A stretch of 64,000 nt of DNA from Albirhodobacter sp048262715 (GCA_048262715.1 JBLXEV010000003.1:186001-250000), one strand, 5' to 3'. Shown: positions 43,903 through 52,962, counted from the first letter of the stretch. Translations and numbers: made by a program. The notes: a model not told the origin generated them from the letters alone.

Positions 43903-44346
43903 CTATTTCCCCGCGCGGCGCGTGCTGAGCAACAGGTTACTCTCCGAGGAGGTAACGCCCGCGATCCGCTTGATCTGTGCCATGACCAGATCAAGATCGC
44001 CGAGAGTCTGCACGCCCAGCTCCACCATCAGATCCCACTTGCCCGAAGTCGCATGGACAGATTGCACCTCCGCCATCCCAAGCAAATCGGATACCGCACG
44101 ATCCGCGCCGCAGCCATCCATGCCGATCATCATCATGCAACGCACGGGGCTTTCGGCCAGATCCGCGCGGGTCAGCACGGTGAAGCCGGAAATCTCGCCG
44201 CGCGCCATCAGCCGCTCGATCCGTGCGCGCACCGTCGCCCGCGCCAGTCCGAGCCGCTGCGCAAGCTCGGATACGGACGCCCGCCCATCGCGGCGCAACG
44301 CGGCAATCAAGCGCTGATCGGTCTCGTCAATTATATGCATAAGCAT
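43903..44346 (-). CDS. Lrp/AsnC family transcriptional regulator
   Basis: A 147-residue regulator: N-terminal HTH (DETDQRLIAALRRDGRASVSELAQRLGLARATVRARIERL) and C-terminal RAM ligand domain (SVHATSGKWDLMVELGVQTLGDLDLVMAQIKRIAGV). It probably binds an amino acid. Neighbour of gabT on the same strand (86 bases downstream), so it may govern GABA or amino-acid use. Start choice is uncertain among GTG 44349 and ATG 44346 or 44340; GGGG lies about eight bases before 44346. Confidence 0.88.
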   Translation of the reverse strand: MLMHIIDETDQRLIAALRRDGRASVSELAQRLGLARATVRARIERLMARGEISGFTVLTRADLAESPVRCMMMIGMDGCGADRAVSDLLGMAEVQSVHATSGKWDLMVELGVQTLGDLDLVMAQIKRIAGVTSSESNLLLSTRRAGK

Positions 44347-44432
44347 CACGGTTTCCCCTGTGAAATCGCCGTGCCTCGGAGTGGCTTTGCGCTCTTTTGT
44401 CTCCGAGGCACGGGGAAGTTTACCCGCTCAGC

Positions 44433-45701
44433 TCACCCGCGCGCGGCTTTAATCGACGCTTCGATGATATCCAGCGCCTCATCGAAGACCGCCTCGGGGA
44501 TTGTCAGCGGCGCGAGGAAACGGATCACGTTGCCATAGACACCGCAGGTCAGCAGGATCAGCCCGCGTTTCAGCGCCTCTTCGCGCACCCGTCCCGTGAA
44601 AGCGGCATCCGGCTCGGCAGTGCCCGCGACATTGAACTCCACCGCGTTCATGAAACCGGGGCCGCGAATATCCACGATCTCCGGTGTCACATCCGCAATC
44701 GCGGCCAAGCGCTGTTTGAGGCGCGCACCCATCCGGTTTGCGCGGTCGCAAAGCTGCTCTTCCTCGATCACATCGAGCACCGCATGCGCAGCCGCAACGC
44801 CCAACGGATTCCCCGCATAGGTGCCCCCCAGACCGCCCGGATTGGGGCTGTCCATTATCTCGGCGCGGCCCGTGACTGCCGAGATCGGCAGACCGCCGCC
44901 CAGCCCTTTCGCCATCGTGGTGATATCCGCCGCGACGCCATGATGCTCCATCGCGAACAGCTTGCCCGTGCGCGCGAAGCCCGTCTGGACCTCATCCGCA
45001 ATCAGCACGATACCATGCTTGTCACAGATCTCGCGCAGCGTCTTGAAGAAGCCCTGCGGCACCTCGTAAAAGCCGCCCTCGCCCTGCACCGGCTCGATGA
45101 TGATCGCAGCGACACGGCTTGGCTCCAGATCCGCTTTAAACAGACGGTCCAGCGCCGCCATCGCATCCTCGGCACTCACGCCGTGCAGCGGATTGGGGAA
45201 GGGCAAGTGCCAAATATCATTCATCATCGGCCCGAAACCGGCCTTATACGGCTGCACCTTCCCCGTCAGCGCCATGCCCATAAACGTGCGCCCATGGAAC
45301 CCGCCCGCGAAGGCGATCACGGCGGCGCGGCCCGTATGGTGGCGCGCGATTTTGACTGCATTCTCAACTGCTTCTGCGCCCGTTGTCGCAAAGATGGTTT
45401 TCTTCGCAAACTCACCAGGCAGCAAATCGTTCAGGCGCTCGGCAAGATGGACATAATTCTCATAAGGCACGACTTGGTGGCAAGTGTGGGTGAACGCGTC
45501 GAGTTGTTTCTTCACCGCCTCAATCACCTTGGGATGGCGATGCCCTGTATTCACCACCGCGATACCGGCGGCGAAATCAATGTAGCGATTGCCCTCTTTA
45601 TCCCAGATCTCGGCGTTCTCCGCGCGCTCGGCGTAGATCTGTGTAGTCATGCCCACGCCCTTGGCGATGGAGGCGTTCTTGCGGTCTGTCAGGCTGGTCA
45701 T
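44433..45701 (-). CDS. gabT: 4-aminobutyrate aminotransferase
   Basis: PLP class III transaminase that turns GABA and 2-oxoglutarate into succinate semialdehyde and glutamate. 422 residues. Motifs: FATTGAEAVENAVKIARHHTGR, FAGGFHGRT, IIEPVQGEGGF, LIADEVQTGFARTG, and the PLP lysine in MAKGLGGGLP. The GABA type is indicated by overall match to GabT/PuuE. GGAG upstream supports the ATG at 45701. It is divergent from a MerR-XRE-cupin regulator; no gabD is adjacent. Confidence 0.92.
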   Translation of the reverse strand: MTSLTDRKNASIAKGVGMTTQIYAERAENAEIWDKEGNRYIDFAAGIAVVNTGHRHPKVIEAVKKQLDAFTHTCHQVVPYENYVHLAERLNDLLPGEFAKKTIFATTGAEAVENAVKIARHHTGRAAVIAFAGGFHGRTFMGMALTGKVQPYKAGFGPMMNDIWHLPFPNPLHGVSAEDAMAALDRLFKADLEPSRVAAIIIEPVQGEGGFYEVPQGFFKTLREICDKHGIVLIADEVQTGFARTGKLFAMEHHGVAADITTMAKGLGGGLPISAVTGRAEIMDSPNPGGLGGTYAGNPLGVAAAHAVLDVIEEEQLCDRANRMGARLKQRLAAIADVTPEIVDIRGPGFMNAVEFNVAGTAEPDAAFTGRVREEALKRGLILLTCGVYGNVIRFLAPLTIPEAVFDEALDIIEASIKAARG

Positions 45702-45739
45702 GCAAATCTCCGATTCTATTATTTGCATTTTTTCTGCAA
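45700..45739. promoter_or_regulatory. Inverted repeats between gabT and its divergent regulator
   Basis: ATGCAAAT (45700-45707) and ATTTGCAT (45721-45728) form an exact eight-base inverted repeat overlapping the gabT start; TTGCA and TGCAA (45723-45727, 45735-45739) form a second. Likely operator of the divergent regulator (inference). Confidence 0.5.
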
Positions 45740-45819
45740 GATTTTATTCAATCTGGATAGTGGTAATTTTCGCTAAGGGCGCTAACAGTTACGACAGAAC
45801 TGGCATCGGATGCGGCAAA

Positions 45820-46626
45820 ATGAGTGAGCGCCCAGAAATTGTGCATTTTCGGGTGACGGAAGCTGCGAAGGCTGCTGGCGTCGCGCCCTCCACGTTGCGC
45901 CTTTGGGAAACCCAAGGGCTGATCTCGCCGATCCGCCGCCCCTCCGGCCAGCGACTCTACACACCCGAAGATGTTGCAAAGCTGCAAAGGATCGCATTCC
46001 TGCGCCGCGAGGCAGGGCTGAACCCCGCCGCGATCCGCGCCAACCTGCTAACGGAAGAGGCCCCGACAACGCCTCCGCAGATCACCAATGAACCGCTCGG
46101 CGTGGCGCTGCGCCAACTCCGCCAAGCCCGCAGCGAGCGGCTGGATCTGGTCTCAGACGCGATCGGCATCTCTGCCTCCGCCCTCTCAACGTTGGAGCGC
46201 ACAGGCGCGGGCGTCTCGTTCAAAACGCTTGCGGATCTGACGAAATATTACGGCACGACCGTCTCCAAACTGACAGGCCATGAAGAGACCCCGGGCGCGG
46301 TCGTGCGTGCGGGCTCCGAACGGATCTGGCCGATGCCCGTGGAGGGCGTTCTCGTTGAAGTCTTGGCCGAAGGGCAGCGGCAGATGGATTGCCACCGCTT
46401 TACCCTCGCGCCGGGCGCGGCCTCTGTCGGGGCCTATGATCACGAGGGCGAGGAATTCATCACTGTGCTTTCGGGCAGGTTCCGGATCACCCTCGACGGG
46501 GACGACTTGCACGAGTTGGGCGCAGGCGATTCCATCTATTTCGAGAGCCGCCGCCCGCATTCATGGGCGAATGCCGCTGATGAAGACTGCGTGCTGATCT
46601 GGGTGAACACACCGCCGAGCTTCTAA
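45820..46626 (+). CDS. MerR-XRE-cupin fusion transcriptional regulator
   Basis: A 268-residue protein with three modules: a MerR-type winged HTH (about 9-70, FRVTEAAKAAGVAPSTLRLWETQGLISPIRRPSGQRLYTPEDVAKLQRI), an XRE/HTH_3 domain (about 92-150, LRQLRQARSERLDLVSDAIGISASALSTLERTGAGVSFKTLADLTKYY), and a C-terminal cupin (about 185-265, HRFTLAPGAASVGAYDHEGEEFITVLSGRFRITLDG). XRE-cupin regulators such as PuuR control putrescine/GABA use (family knowledge). The divergent gabT makes a similar role likely (inference). Confidence 0.87.
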   Translation: MSERPEIVHFRVTEAAKAAGVAPSTLRLWETQGLISPIRRPSGQRLYTPEDVAKLQRIAFLRREAGLNPAAIRANLLTEEAPTTPPQITNEPLGVALRQLRQARSERLDLVSDAIGISASALSTLERTGAGVSFKTLADLTKYYGTTVSKLTGHEETPGAVVRAGSERIWPMPVEGVLVEVLAEGQRQMDCHRFTLAPGAASVGAYDHEGEEFITVLSGRFRITLDGDDLHELGAGDSIYFESRRPHSWANAADEDCVLIWVNTPPSF

Positions 46627-46694
46627 CCCCCCCGCAGCCCTCCCTCCCCAGATTGCCGATTGACGCCCCTGCGCGGATCAGGGAGTCTCTCGCT

Positions 46695-47432
46695 ATGTTC
46701 CCCATTCGCGATCACAACCCCTCCCTCTCCACACCCTATGTCACCTGGGCGCTGATCCTCGTGAATGTCGGGATGTATCTGCTCACCTTGCCGACCGGGG
46801 AAAGCTACGGCTCCCTCTGGGCGGCGCTGGCGCTCTACCCCGATCTGGTGACGCATGGCGTGGCGTTGCACGGGCTGATCACCCATATGTTCTTGCACGC
46901 AGGGCTGATGCACCTCGCAGGCAATATGCTGTTTTTATGGGTGTTTGGCGATAATCTCGAGGATGAGATGGGGCGCGGGCGGTTTTTGGCCTTCTACCTG
47001 ATCGGCGGTCTTGCCGCCGCGGCTGCGCAGATCGTCGCGGATCCGATGAGCGGCATCCCGATGGTTGGCGCCTCAGGCGCAATCGCGGGCGTCATGGGGG
47101 GCTATTTGCTGCTCTACCCCAAGGCGCGGGTCGATGTGTTCTTCTTCTTCCTGATCTTCTTCAAGATCATCCCGATCCGCGCTTGGATCGTTTTGGGTAT
47201 CTGGTTTGTCTTGCAAGTCTTCAACGGCAGTTCCACCCCGCAAGCCGATGGCGGCACCGCCTATTGGGCCCATGCGGGCGGGTTTATCGCCGGTTTCTTG
47301 ATGGCGATCCCGACATGGCTGCGGCTCGGCGGCCCTGCCTTTTGGGCACGCACCCATGGCCACCCGCCCCATCCTGAGGCGGAATATGCCCGCTCACACA
47401 TCCCCGTGGTCCGCCGCAGGCCGCGCAGATGA
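46695..47432 (+). CDS. Rhomboid family intramembrane serine protease
   Basis: A 245-residue six-helix membrane protease. HMFLHAGLMHLAGNMLFLWVFGDNLED (the rhomboid H-x2-H..N motif), catalytic serine in GASGAIAGVMGGY, and catalytic histidine in YWAHAGGFIAG. Cleaves membrane-spanning substrates, here unknown. Start at MFPIRDHN with GGAG ten bases upstream. Its stop overlaps the start of the Nudix gene (ATGA), so they are translationally coupled. Confidence 0.92.
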   Translation: MFPIRDHNPSLSTPYVTWALILVNVGMYLLTLPTGESYGSLWAALALYPDLVTHGVALHGLITHMFLHAGLMHLAGNMLFLWVFGDNLEDEMGRGRFLAFYLIGGLAAAAAQIVADPMSGIPMVGASGAIAGVMGGYLLLYPKARVDVFFFFLIFFKIIPIRAWIVLGIWFVLQVFNGSSTPQADGGTAYWAHAGGFIAGFLMAIPTWLRLGGPAFWARTHGHPPHPEAEYARSHIPVVRRRPRR

Positions 47433-47875
47433 GCGTAGCAACCCAAACTGCCCCCCGCCGCCCTGTTCTCGCGGTTCTGGCCGTCGTGATCCGAGACGGC
47501 AAGGCGCTCTTGGTCCAGCGCGCAAACCCGCCCGATGCGGGGCTCTGGGGCTTTCCGGGTGGGAAGGTGGATTTTGGCGAGGGGCTGATGCAGGCCGCGG
47601 AGCGCGAACTGTTCGAGGAGACCGGAGTCACCGCAACCGCGCAGCGTATCCTTACCGCCCTCGATGCGATCAGCCACACCGAGGCGGGCGAGGTGCAGCA
47701 CCATTTCGCGCTCATCGCGGTGCAATGCGCATGGCAATCGGGAGACCCTTTCGCCGCCGATGATGCACTGGACGCGCGTTGGGTCTCCATCGAGACGATG
47801 GAGAAGGCGCTGCCGCTGAGCCGCGATGTCGCTGCCCTCGCCCGCCTCGCGGCTTTGAGCGCAAACGGGGCGTAA
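47429..47875 (+). CDS. Nudix hydrolase
   Basis: A 148-residue pyrophosphohydrolase with the complete Nudix box GxxxxxExxxxxxxREUxEExGU, seen as GGKVDFGEGLMQAAERELFEETGV. The N-terminal strand RPVLAVLAVVIRDGKALLVQRAN and Trp residues resemble ADP-ribose or NADH-type members, but the substrate cannot be fixed. Overlaps the rhomboid stop by four bases. Confidence 0.9.
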   Translation: MSVATQTAPRRPVLAVLAVVIRDGKALLVQRANPPDAGLWGFPGGKVDFGEGLMQAAERELFEETGVTATAQRILTALDAISHTEAGEVQHHFALIAVQCAWQSGDPFAADDALDARWVSIETMEKALPLSRDVAALARLAALSANGA

Positions 47876-47880
47876 AATGA

Positions 47881-47910
47881 AAAAGCGCCGAGCCTAAGCC
47901 CAGCGCTTTC
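47881..47910. terminator. Weak hairpin between Nudix and suhB
   Basis: AAAAGCGC and GCGCTTT flank 14 bases, located between convergent genes; A-run before and T-run after make it a plausible bidirectional terminator. Confidence 0.5.
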
Positions 47911-47933
47911 ATGTTCTGCGGCGGATAAAACCC

Positions 47934-48725
47934 TTACGCGGGCTGGCGCAGGATCTTGCAGAGCGGATCGAACAGCTCGGTATTCGTCGCGATCAGCGAA
48001 CCGCTCTCGAAAATGTCACGGCCTTCACGCAGCGGACCAACAAAGCCGCCCGCCTCTTTCACGAGGATCAGACCAGCCGCGATATCCCAGGTTTTCACGC
48101 CGCGCTCCCAATAGCCATCGTAGCGGCCCGAGGCGACATAGGCGAGATCGAGCGAGGCTGCCCCGAAACGGCGCACGCCTGCGCATACCGGCATCAGCCG
48201 TGCGAAATCTTGCAGCGTTGCAGGAAGGGTCGATTTGCCGCCGAAGGGAACGCCCGTCGCGAAGATCGATTCCAGCATCGTGCGACGGCCCGAAACCCGC
48301 AGACGAGTCTCGTTGCAATAGGCCCCTGCGCCTTTTTCCGCCCAGTAAAGCTCGTCTTTCGCAGCGTCGAACACAACACCCGCGACGATCTCGCCCTTAT
48401 GCTCAAGCGCGATGGAGACAGCCCAATGCGGCAGGCCGTGGAGATAGTTCGTGGTGCCATCCAGCGGATCGACGATCCAGCGGCGGGTCGGATCCTCGCC
48501 AGCTTCCTCGCCGCTTTCCTCACCGAGCCAGCCGTAAGACGGGCGCGCGGAGCGCAGCTCTTCCATGATGACCCGCTCGGCCTCTTTATCGGCGCGCGAG
48601 ACGAAATCGCCCGGACCTTTAGAGGACACCTGCAGGTTTTCGACCTCACGGAAGTCTTTCACGAGGCCGCGGCCGGCCTTACGGGCGGCTTTGATCATCA
48701 GGTTTAGGTTAGCGCTGCCTTGCAT
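47934..48725 (-). CDS. suhB: Inositol-1-monophosphatase family protein SuhB
   Basis: A 263-residue Mg-dependent phosphatase of the IMPase family; in E. coli SuhB also takes part in rRNA transcription antitermination. Motifs: GWLGEESGEE, WIVDPLDGTTNYLHGLP (metal-binding DPLDGT), and WDIAAGLILVKEAGG. Start at MQGSANLNLMIKAARKAG; an in-frame GTG 18 bases upstream is possible but the GGAG site fits the ATG better. Other activities (CysQ-like) are less likely by motif details. Confidence 0.92.
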   Translation of the reverse strand: MQGSANLNLMIKAARKAGRGLVKDFREVENLQVSSKGPGDFVSRADKEAERVIMEELRSARPSYGWLGEESGEEAGEDPTRRWIVDPLDGTTNYLHGLPHWAVSIALEHKGEIVAGVVFDAAKDELYWAEKGAGAYCNETRLRVSGRRTMLESIFATGVPFGGKSTLPATLQDFARLMPVCAGVRRFGAASLDLAYVASGRYDGYWERGVKTWDIAAGLILVKEAGGFVGPLREGRDIFESGSLIATNTELFDPLCKILRQPA

Positions 48726-48938
48726 CGGATGGGGCTCCTTCACATCAAGGGCGTGCTATACGCGGGCGCGCGCAAGATTCCAAGGGGTTTGAGCCCGCAT
48801 TCCCATGCGGATTTTTAGCCCTCGAAAATGAGTTCCCAAAACCTGCCCCCAACGCAACGGGAATGCCCACGATCCCACGGAGAGCGAACCCTCCCTGCGC
48901 CGCGCCGCGACAGGCGCATGCGGCTCAATTCAGCGAGA

Positions 48939-49397
48939 TCATCGCTCTTGGGCCGCAAACTCGGACATAAGCGATTGGTAGGCCTCCATCGGAGGAAACT
49001 CGGCAAAACTATGAGCCGCAGGCGTGGTCGCCCATCCAAGCTTCTCGCGCGTCATCGTCTCGATGAAAGGCGAGAACCACGCGGTCTCATCGAACATCGT
49101 TGGCCGGACGTTGATAAACTCGTCGATGCCCTCGATCCCCGTAAACATCCAAGTTTTGCAGCGCGGGCAGAACTGGTGATTCAATTGCCCGTGCCCAATG
49201 CCACCGCGTTGCGTGACGCCCTTCGTCACAGCAAACCCCTGCACCGGTATCATCGCCGTGAGGGAATAGGCACTCGCGCTCATTTTCTGGCAGCCTTTGC
49301 AGTGGCAGGCAGCGGTCATCAGCGGCGCAATTGTAATCTCGACATGAACATCGCCACAGCGACAGCTACCTGTCAGCGGAAGTGTTGGAAGTTTCAT
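48939..49397 (-). CDS. GFA family (CENP-V/GFA) zinc protein
   Basis: A 152-residue protein of the glutathione-dependent formaldehyde-activating (GFA) fold. Zinc cysteines: GSCRCGDV, CHCKGCQK, and FCPRCKTW. The catalytic meaning of this family is doubtful and most members are uncharacterised. Stands alone, divergent from no clear partner. The 127 bases to metR contain no supported gene. Confidence 0.85.
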   Translation of the reverse strand: MKLPTLPLTGSCRCGDVHVEITIAPLMTAACHCKGCQKMSASAYSLTAMIPVQGFAVTKGVTQRGGIGHGQLNHQFCPRCKTWMFTGIEGIDEFINVRPTMFDETAWFSPFIETMTREKLGWATTPAAHSFAEFPPMEAYQSLMSEFAAQER

Positions 49398-49524
49398 CGT
49401 CGCGCGCCCTCATAATCTATCTATGTCCGAAAACCTGAGCTCTTTAACGATAAACCGCAACCCTTTGCGCTATGAGACCTTTGAGACACCGCGCCCCTGT
49501 TGCTCCACGCGGCTCTAGCCCCCC

Positions 49525-50430
49525 TCACGCCCGCTGGAGTTTGACGGGCTCCGTGCGCGCGAGGCGCAGGAAATGTGCCATATAAGGCTCGGTCGCATCC
49601 TCCGTGCGGGTGGCGGCATAGAGGCGCTTGGTGATCCCCTGCTCGGTGACCCGCTTGGTGATATAATCGGGCTGGTATTTCACCTCGCGCAGCACCCAAT
49701 CGGGCAGCACTGCCACCCCGCGCCCCGAGGCGACAAGCATCAGGATCACGGTTGTGAGTTCCACCTGCCGATGGGCTTTTGGCTCGACATGCGCAGGCGT
49801 GAGCAACTGGGTGAACACATCCGAGCGCGCGCGATCCACCGGATAGGTGATCAGGGTCTGATCCGCGAAATCCTGTGCGGTGACAAAGGGCTTCTCTGCC
49901 AGCGGGGAATTCGAGGCGGCGATAAAGGTCGGTGAGTAATCGAACAGCGGGTTGAAGGTGATATGCTCCAGCTTCTCAGGATCGGAGGAAATCACCAGAT
50001 CGACCTCCTCACGGCCCAGCGCGGCAAGGGCGGAAAACGCAAGGCCGGGACGGATGTCGATATCAATATCGGGCCATGCGCGGCGGAACTGCTCCAGCAC
50101 AGGGAACAGCCACTCAAAGCACGCATGGCATTCGATCGCGATATGCAACCGCCCTGCCCGCCCTTGCAGCAAAGCCTCGAACTCCGCTTCGGTCGCCGCA
50201 ATCTCCGGCAAGATTCGTTCCGCCAGCCGCAACAGCTTATGCCCCGCCGCCGAGAGTTTGAGCGGCTTAGCCCGCCGCACGAAAAGCTCGACCCCTGCCT
50301 GTTCCTCCAAGCCTTTGACTTGATGAGACAAAGCGGATTGGGTGATGTGCAGGATGTCGGCAGCACGGGCCAGACCGCCCGCATCATGGATCGCCTTGAT
50401 CGTGCGAAGGTGGCGAAATTCGAGGTGCAT
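49525..50430 (-). CDS. metR: LysR family regulator MetR
   Basis: A 301-residue LysR-type regulator: HTH at about 1-60 (MHLEFRHLRTIKAIHDAGGLARAADILHITQSALSHQVKGLEEQAG) and a periplasmic-binding-like effector domain. Homocysteine-responsive MetR is indicated by the motif ARAADILHITQSALSHQ and by the divergent metF. It would activate metF and itself be autoregulated. Start MHLEF at 50430; an upstream in-frame ATG adds 16 residues not typical of the family. Confidence 0.92.
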   Translation of the reverse strand: MHLEFRHLRTIKAIHDAGGLARAADILHITQSALSHQVKGLEEQAGVELFVRRAKPLKLSAAGHKLLRLAERILPEIAATEAEFEALLQGRAGRLHIAIECHACFEWLFPVLEQFRRAWPDIDIDIRPGLAFSALAALGREEVDLVISSDPEKLEHITFNPLFDYSPTFIAASNSPLAEKPFVTAQDFADQTLITYPVDRARSDVFTQLLTPAHVEPKAHRQVELTTVILMLVASGRGVAVLPDWVLREVKYQPDYITKRVTEQGITKRLYAATRTEDATEPYMAHFLRLARTEPVKLQRA

Positions 50431-50443
50431 CTTGCTGTTAGAC

Positions 50444-50467
50444 TCATAATGGTGATGAAGATTATGA
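50444..50467. promoter_or_regulatory. Candidate MetR operator between metR and metF
   Basis: TCATAAT-N10-ATTATGA, an exact seven-base inverted repeat with LysR-like spacing, 14 bases before metR and 56 before metF. Not the E. coli TGAA-N5-TTCA form, so the assignment rests on position. Confidence 0.55.
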
Positions 50468-50522
50468 ATTTGTCTCACAGGGTGATGTCTGGCACAAGGG
50501 GGGTAACAAAAGGATCACCGCC

Positions 50523-51389
50523 ATGGCTACGCCAAATATCTCGTTCGAATTCTTCCCGCCGCAAACGCTCGATGCGTCCTTCCGGCTGTGGGAAACCGCG
50601 CAAGTGCTGGCGCCGCTCCAGCCGAGCTTCGTCTCCGTCACGTATGGCGCTGGCGGCACGACCCGCAAATTGACCCATGAGGCGGTGACGACTTTGGGCA
50701 AGCATTATAACCTCAATGTCGCGGCTCACCTGACCTGCGTCGAGGCCACGCGGGCGGAAACCAAAGAGATTATCGATGCCTATGCGGATGCTGGCGTGAC
50801 CGATATCGTCGCGCTGCGCGGCGATGCCCCCAAGGGCGCGACAAAGTTCACGCCGCATCCCGAGGGCTTTGCCTCCTCCGTCGATCTGATCGAATACCTC
50901 GCCGAAGATGGTCGCTTCAACATCCGCTGCGGCGCCTATCCCGAGCCGCATCCAGAGGCCACGGATGCCCTCGCCGATGTGCGCTTCCTCAAGCGCAAGC
51001 AAGATGCGGGCGCGACTTCCGCGATCACCCAGTTCTTCTTCGAGGCAGAGACCTTCTTCCGCTTCCGTGATGCCTGCGACAAAGAGGGGATCACCGCGAA
51101 GATCATTCCGGGCATCCTGCCGATCCAATCTTGGGCAGGGGCGCGGCGCTTTGCGGAGCGCTGCGGCACGAGCGTTCCGGCTTGGGTGATCGATGCTTTC
51201 GAGGCCGCTGAGCGCGACGGGCGCGAGGATCTTTTGGCGCTCTCACTGTGCACCGAACTCTGCGATGAGTTGATCCGTGGCGGTGTCGAAGATCTACAGT
51301 TCTACACACTCAACCGCCCGACCCTCACCCGCGATGTCTGCCATGCGCTTGGCGTGACCCCCGAAGTTCGGATCGAAAAAGTCGCATAA
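50523..51389 (+). CDS. metF: 5,10-methylenetetrahydrofolate reductase
   Basis: FAD enzyme producing 5-methyl-tetrahydrofolate for methionine synthesis. 288 residues. ISFEFFPP, SVTYGAGGTTR, HLTCVE, ALRGD, DAGATSAITQFFFEA and GILPIQSW are the MetF landmarks. AAGGA precedes the ATG. It links with glyA (methylene-THF supply) in one-carbon metabolism. Divergent from metR. Confidence 0.97.
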   Translation: MATPNISFEFFPPQTLDASFRLWETAQVLAPLQPSFVSVTYGAGGTTRKLTHEAVTTLGKHYNLNVAAHLTCVEATRAETKEIIDAYADAGVTDIVALRGDAPKGATKFTPHPEGFASSVDLIEYLAEDGRFNIRCGAYPEPHPEATDALADVRFLKRKQDAGATSAITQFFFEAETFFRFRDACDKEGITAKIIPGILPIQSWAGARRFAERCGTSVPAWVIDAFEAAERDGREDLLALSLCTELCDELIRGGVEDLQFYTLNRPTLTRDVCHALGVTPEVRIEKVA

Positions 51390-51428
51390 GAGACCACGCG
51401 ATAAATCCTGAACAGACGCCGCCTTGCG

Positions 51429-52757
51429 CTAATGTGCGGAGGCGGCGCTTGACGGCGAAACGGCGTGTTGATGCGGGTCATTCTGATCCGCTTCCACCAG
51501 CCCTTTCTCATGTCCCGCCCCGTTCTCCGCCCCCGCGACGACAGCAGATGCGCTTTGCGGGAACACAGCCGTGTCTCCCATATCGGCGGTTTCGGCCTCT
51601 GCGGCCTCGGGAATATCGGGCAAGTGCGGCCCGATGAAATCAGCAGCGGTGGGCGTTCTTGGAAGGCTCTCTAAAGCACGGGCAAATCGCGGACTGATAA
51701 CCGCCTGCCAACGCCGCGCGCCCAATGCGCTCTCATGGATCATTTCGGACGGATCATTGCCCACCATACGCGGCGCGCGCAACAAGAACATCTTCCCCCA
51801 TGCCCGCCATGAGCCAAGCGATGGCGCGTGTGGATCGGTCGGGAACAGCCCGCGCCAACCAGTTGGAAGCTCAAACCCGCATAACTCCATGCGCTCCAGC
51901 ATCCAAGTGAGCGGAATATTCGCGAGCGGTCTCGAGGCCTCCGCATCGGCAAGCTGCCCGCCGATATCGCCATGCGTGCCACGGAACCAGACCTGTTCGA
52001 TATGCCCAGCCCCGGATTGCGCACTCTCCCACAGCAATGGCTCAAAAACAGATCGGGTCTCGTCCAATGCCAGCGCTTGGAAGCCGTGCCGCACCGAAGG
52101 GCCCAGTTGATGATCGTGGAACAACACGCGTTCCTCATCATTAAACATCCAGAAAAACGGCACTTTTAGGCCCAAGCCGCGCACCGTATCAAACACCCCG
52201 ACCATCTCGATGGAGGCTTGCGGATGGCAAAATTTCTTGCGGAACGGCGCGGAGGGGGTATCGCGGCGCTCATAATAGCGCCACGCGAGGCGGATATTGC
52301 GCTCCACCGCATGCTCCGAGCGCACCAGCCCCACCCGATCAATGAGTCCCGCCAGAGATCTGGCGGCGAAGGCTCCGCGCGAATAGCCGAGGATAAAGAT
52401 GCGATCTCCCGGGCGATAATGCGACGCGAGCCAGCCATAGGCGCGGCGGATCTGCCGCTCGACGCCCCAGCCCATGACAACCTCGGAAATCTCAGCCCAT
52501 TCGCGCCACTCCAAGCCCTTACCGTAATAGACTGAACTCCGTGACGCCGCGCCGCGCAGCAGGTGATGGATCAGGCCGATCGAGGTGATGCGCGAGGGAT
52601 GAAGACTGCCCATCGTGCCATCAAGTAAGATCACATGATCCACCCCGACGCGCGCGGGACCACGCGGCGGCACGCTGGTGGTGGGCTTGACGCGAGACGC
52701 AGTGCCGACCAGCTCTGCAAAGCTATCGATTAACCCTCGCATCAGCCGCCACACCAT
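51429..52757 (-). CDS. DUF2235 family alpha/beta hydrolase (Tle1-like)
   Basis: A 442-residue protein. LLDGTMGSL, a catalytic elbow GYSRGAFAARSLAG (Ser nucleophile), FDTVRGLGL, WFRGTHGDIGGQ (catalytic Asp/His region). This is the DUF2235 family, which includes the type VI secretion phospholipase effector Tle1 but also many cytoplasmic housekeeping members. There is no VgrG, immunity or secretion gene here, so an effector role is not supported. The last 45 residues are Ala/His-rich and unordered. Confidence 0.85.
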   Translation of the reverse strand: MVWRLMRGLIDSFAELVGTASRVKPTTSVPPRGPARVGVDHVILLDGTMGSLHPSRITSIGLIHHLLRGAASRSSVYYGKGLEWREWAEISEVVMGWGVERQIRRAYGWLASHYRPGDRIFILGYSRGAFAARSLAGLIDRVGLVRSEHAVERNIRLAWRYYERRDTPSAPFRKKFCHPQASIEMVGVFDTVRGLGLKVPFFWMFNDEERVLFHDHQLGPSVRHGFQALALDETRSVFEPLLWESAQSGAGHIEQVWFRGTHGDIGGQLADAEASRPLANIPLTWMLERMELCGFELPTGWRGLFPTDPHAPSLGSWRAWGKMFLLRAPRMVGNDPSEMIHESALGARRWQAVISPRFARALESLPRTPTAADFIGPHLPDIPEAAEAETADMGDTAVFPQSASAVVAGAENGAGHEKGLVEADQNDPHQHAVSPSSAASAH

Positions 52758-52869
52758 TGAAAAATCCTCCGTCCCACCACCACACCGCTCTCCTTTCAGA
52801 CTCTAGGGGTTCTGACAGGTTAGTCCATGCGGTTTACGATGATGTTACTGTGGGGCGCTTTTAAGACGC

Positions 52870-52890
52870 GGCAGCCGCAATCGGGCTGCC
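52870..52890. terminator. Hairpin between odc and DUF2235 genes
   Basis: GGCAGCC-GCAATCG-GGCTGCC, perfect seven-base stem with no T-run; may be a second stop for odc transcripts. Confidence 0.4.
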
Positions 52891-52911
52891 GTCTGTCACC
52901 CGCCCACACGC

Positions 52912-52942
52912 AAAAGGCCCCGCGCTTGCACGCAGGGCCCTT
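52912..52942 (-). terminator. Rho-independent terminator of the decarboxylase
   Basis: AAGGGCCCTGCGTGC/GCGCGGGGCCTT imperfect stem read on the minus strand, ending in TTTTG. Confidence 0.75.
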
Positions 52943-52962
52943 ACGCATCTCATAAGCCAATC

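Noticed and set aside
49424..49519. 31-codon frame starting MSENLSSLTINRN between GFA and metR
   Set aside because: No ribosome site and no conserved features; more likely intergenic.
51429..52757. Type VI secretion effector locus around the DUF2235 hydrolase
   Set aside because: No VgrG, PAAR, adaptor or immunity gene nearby; many DUF2235 proteins are not secreted effectors.
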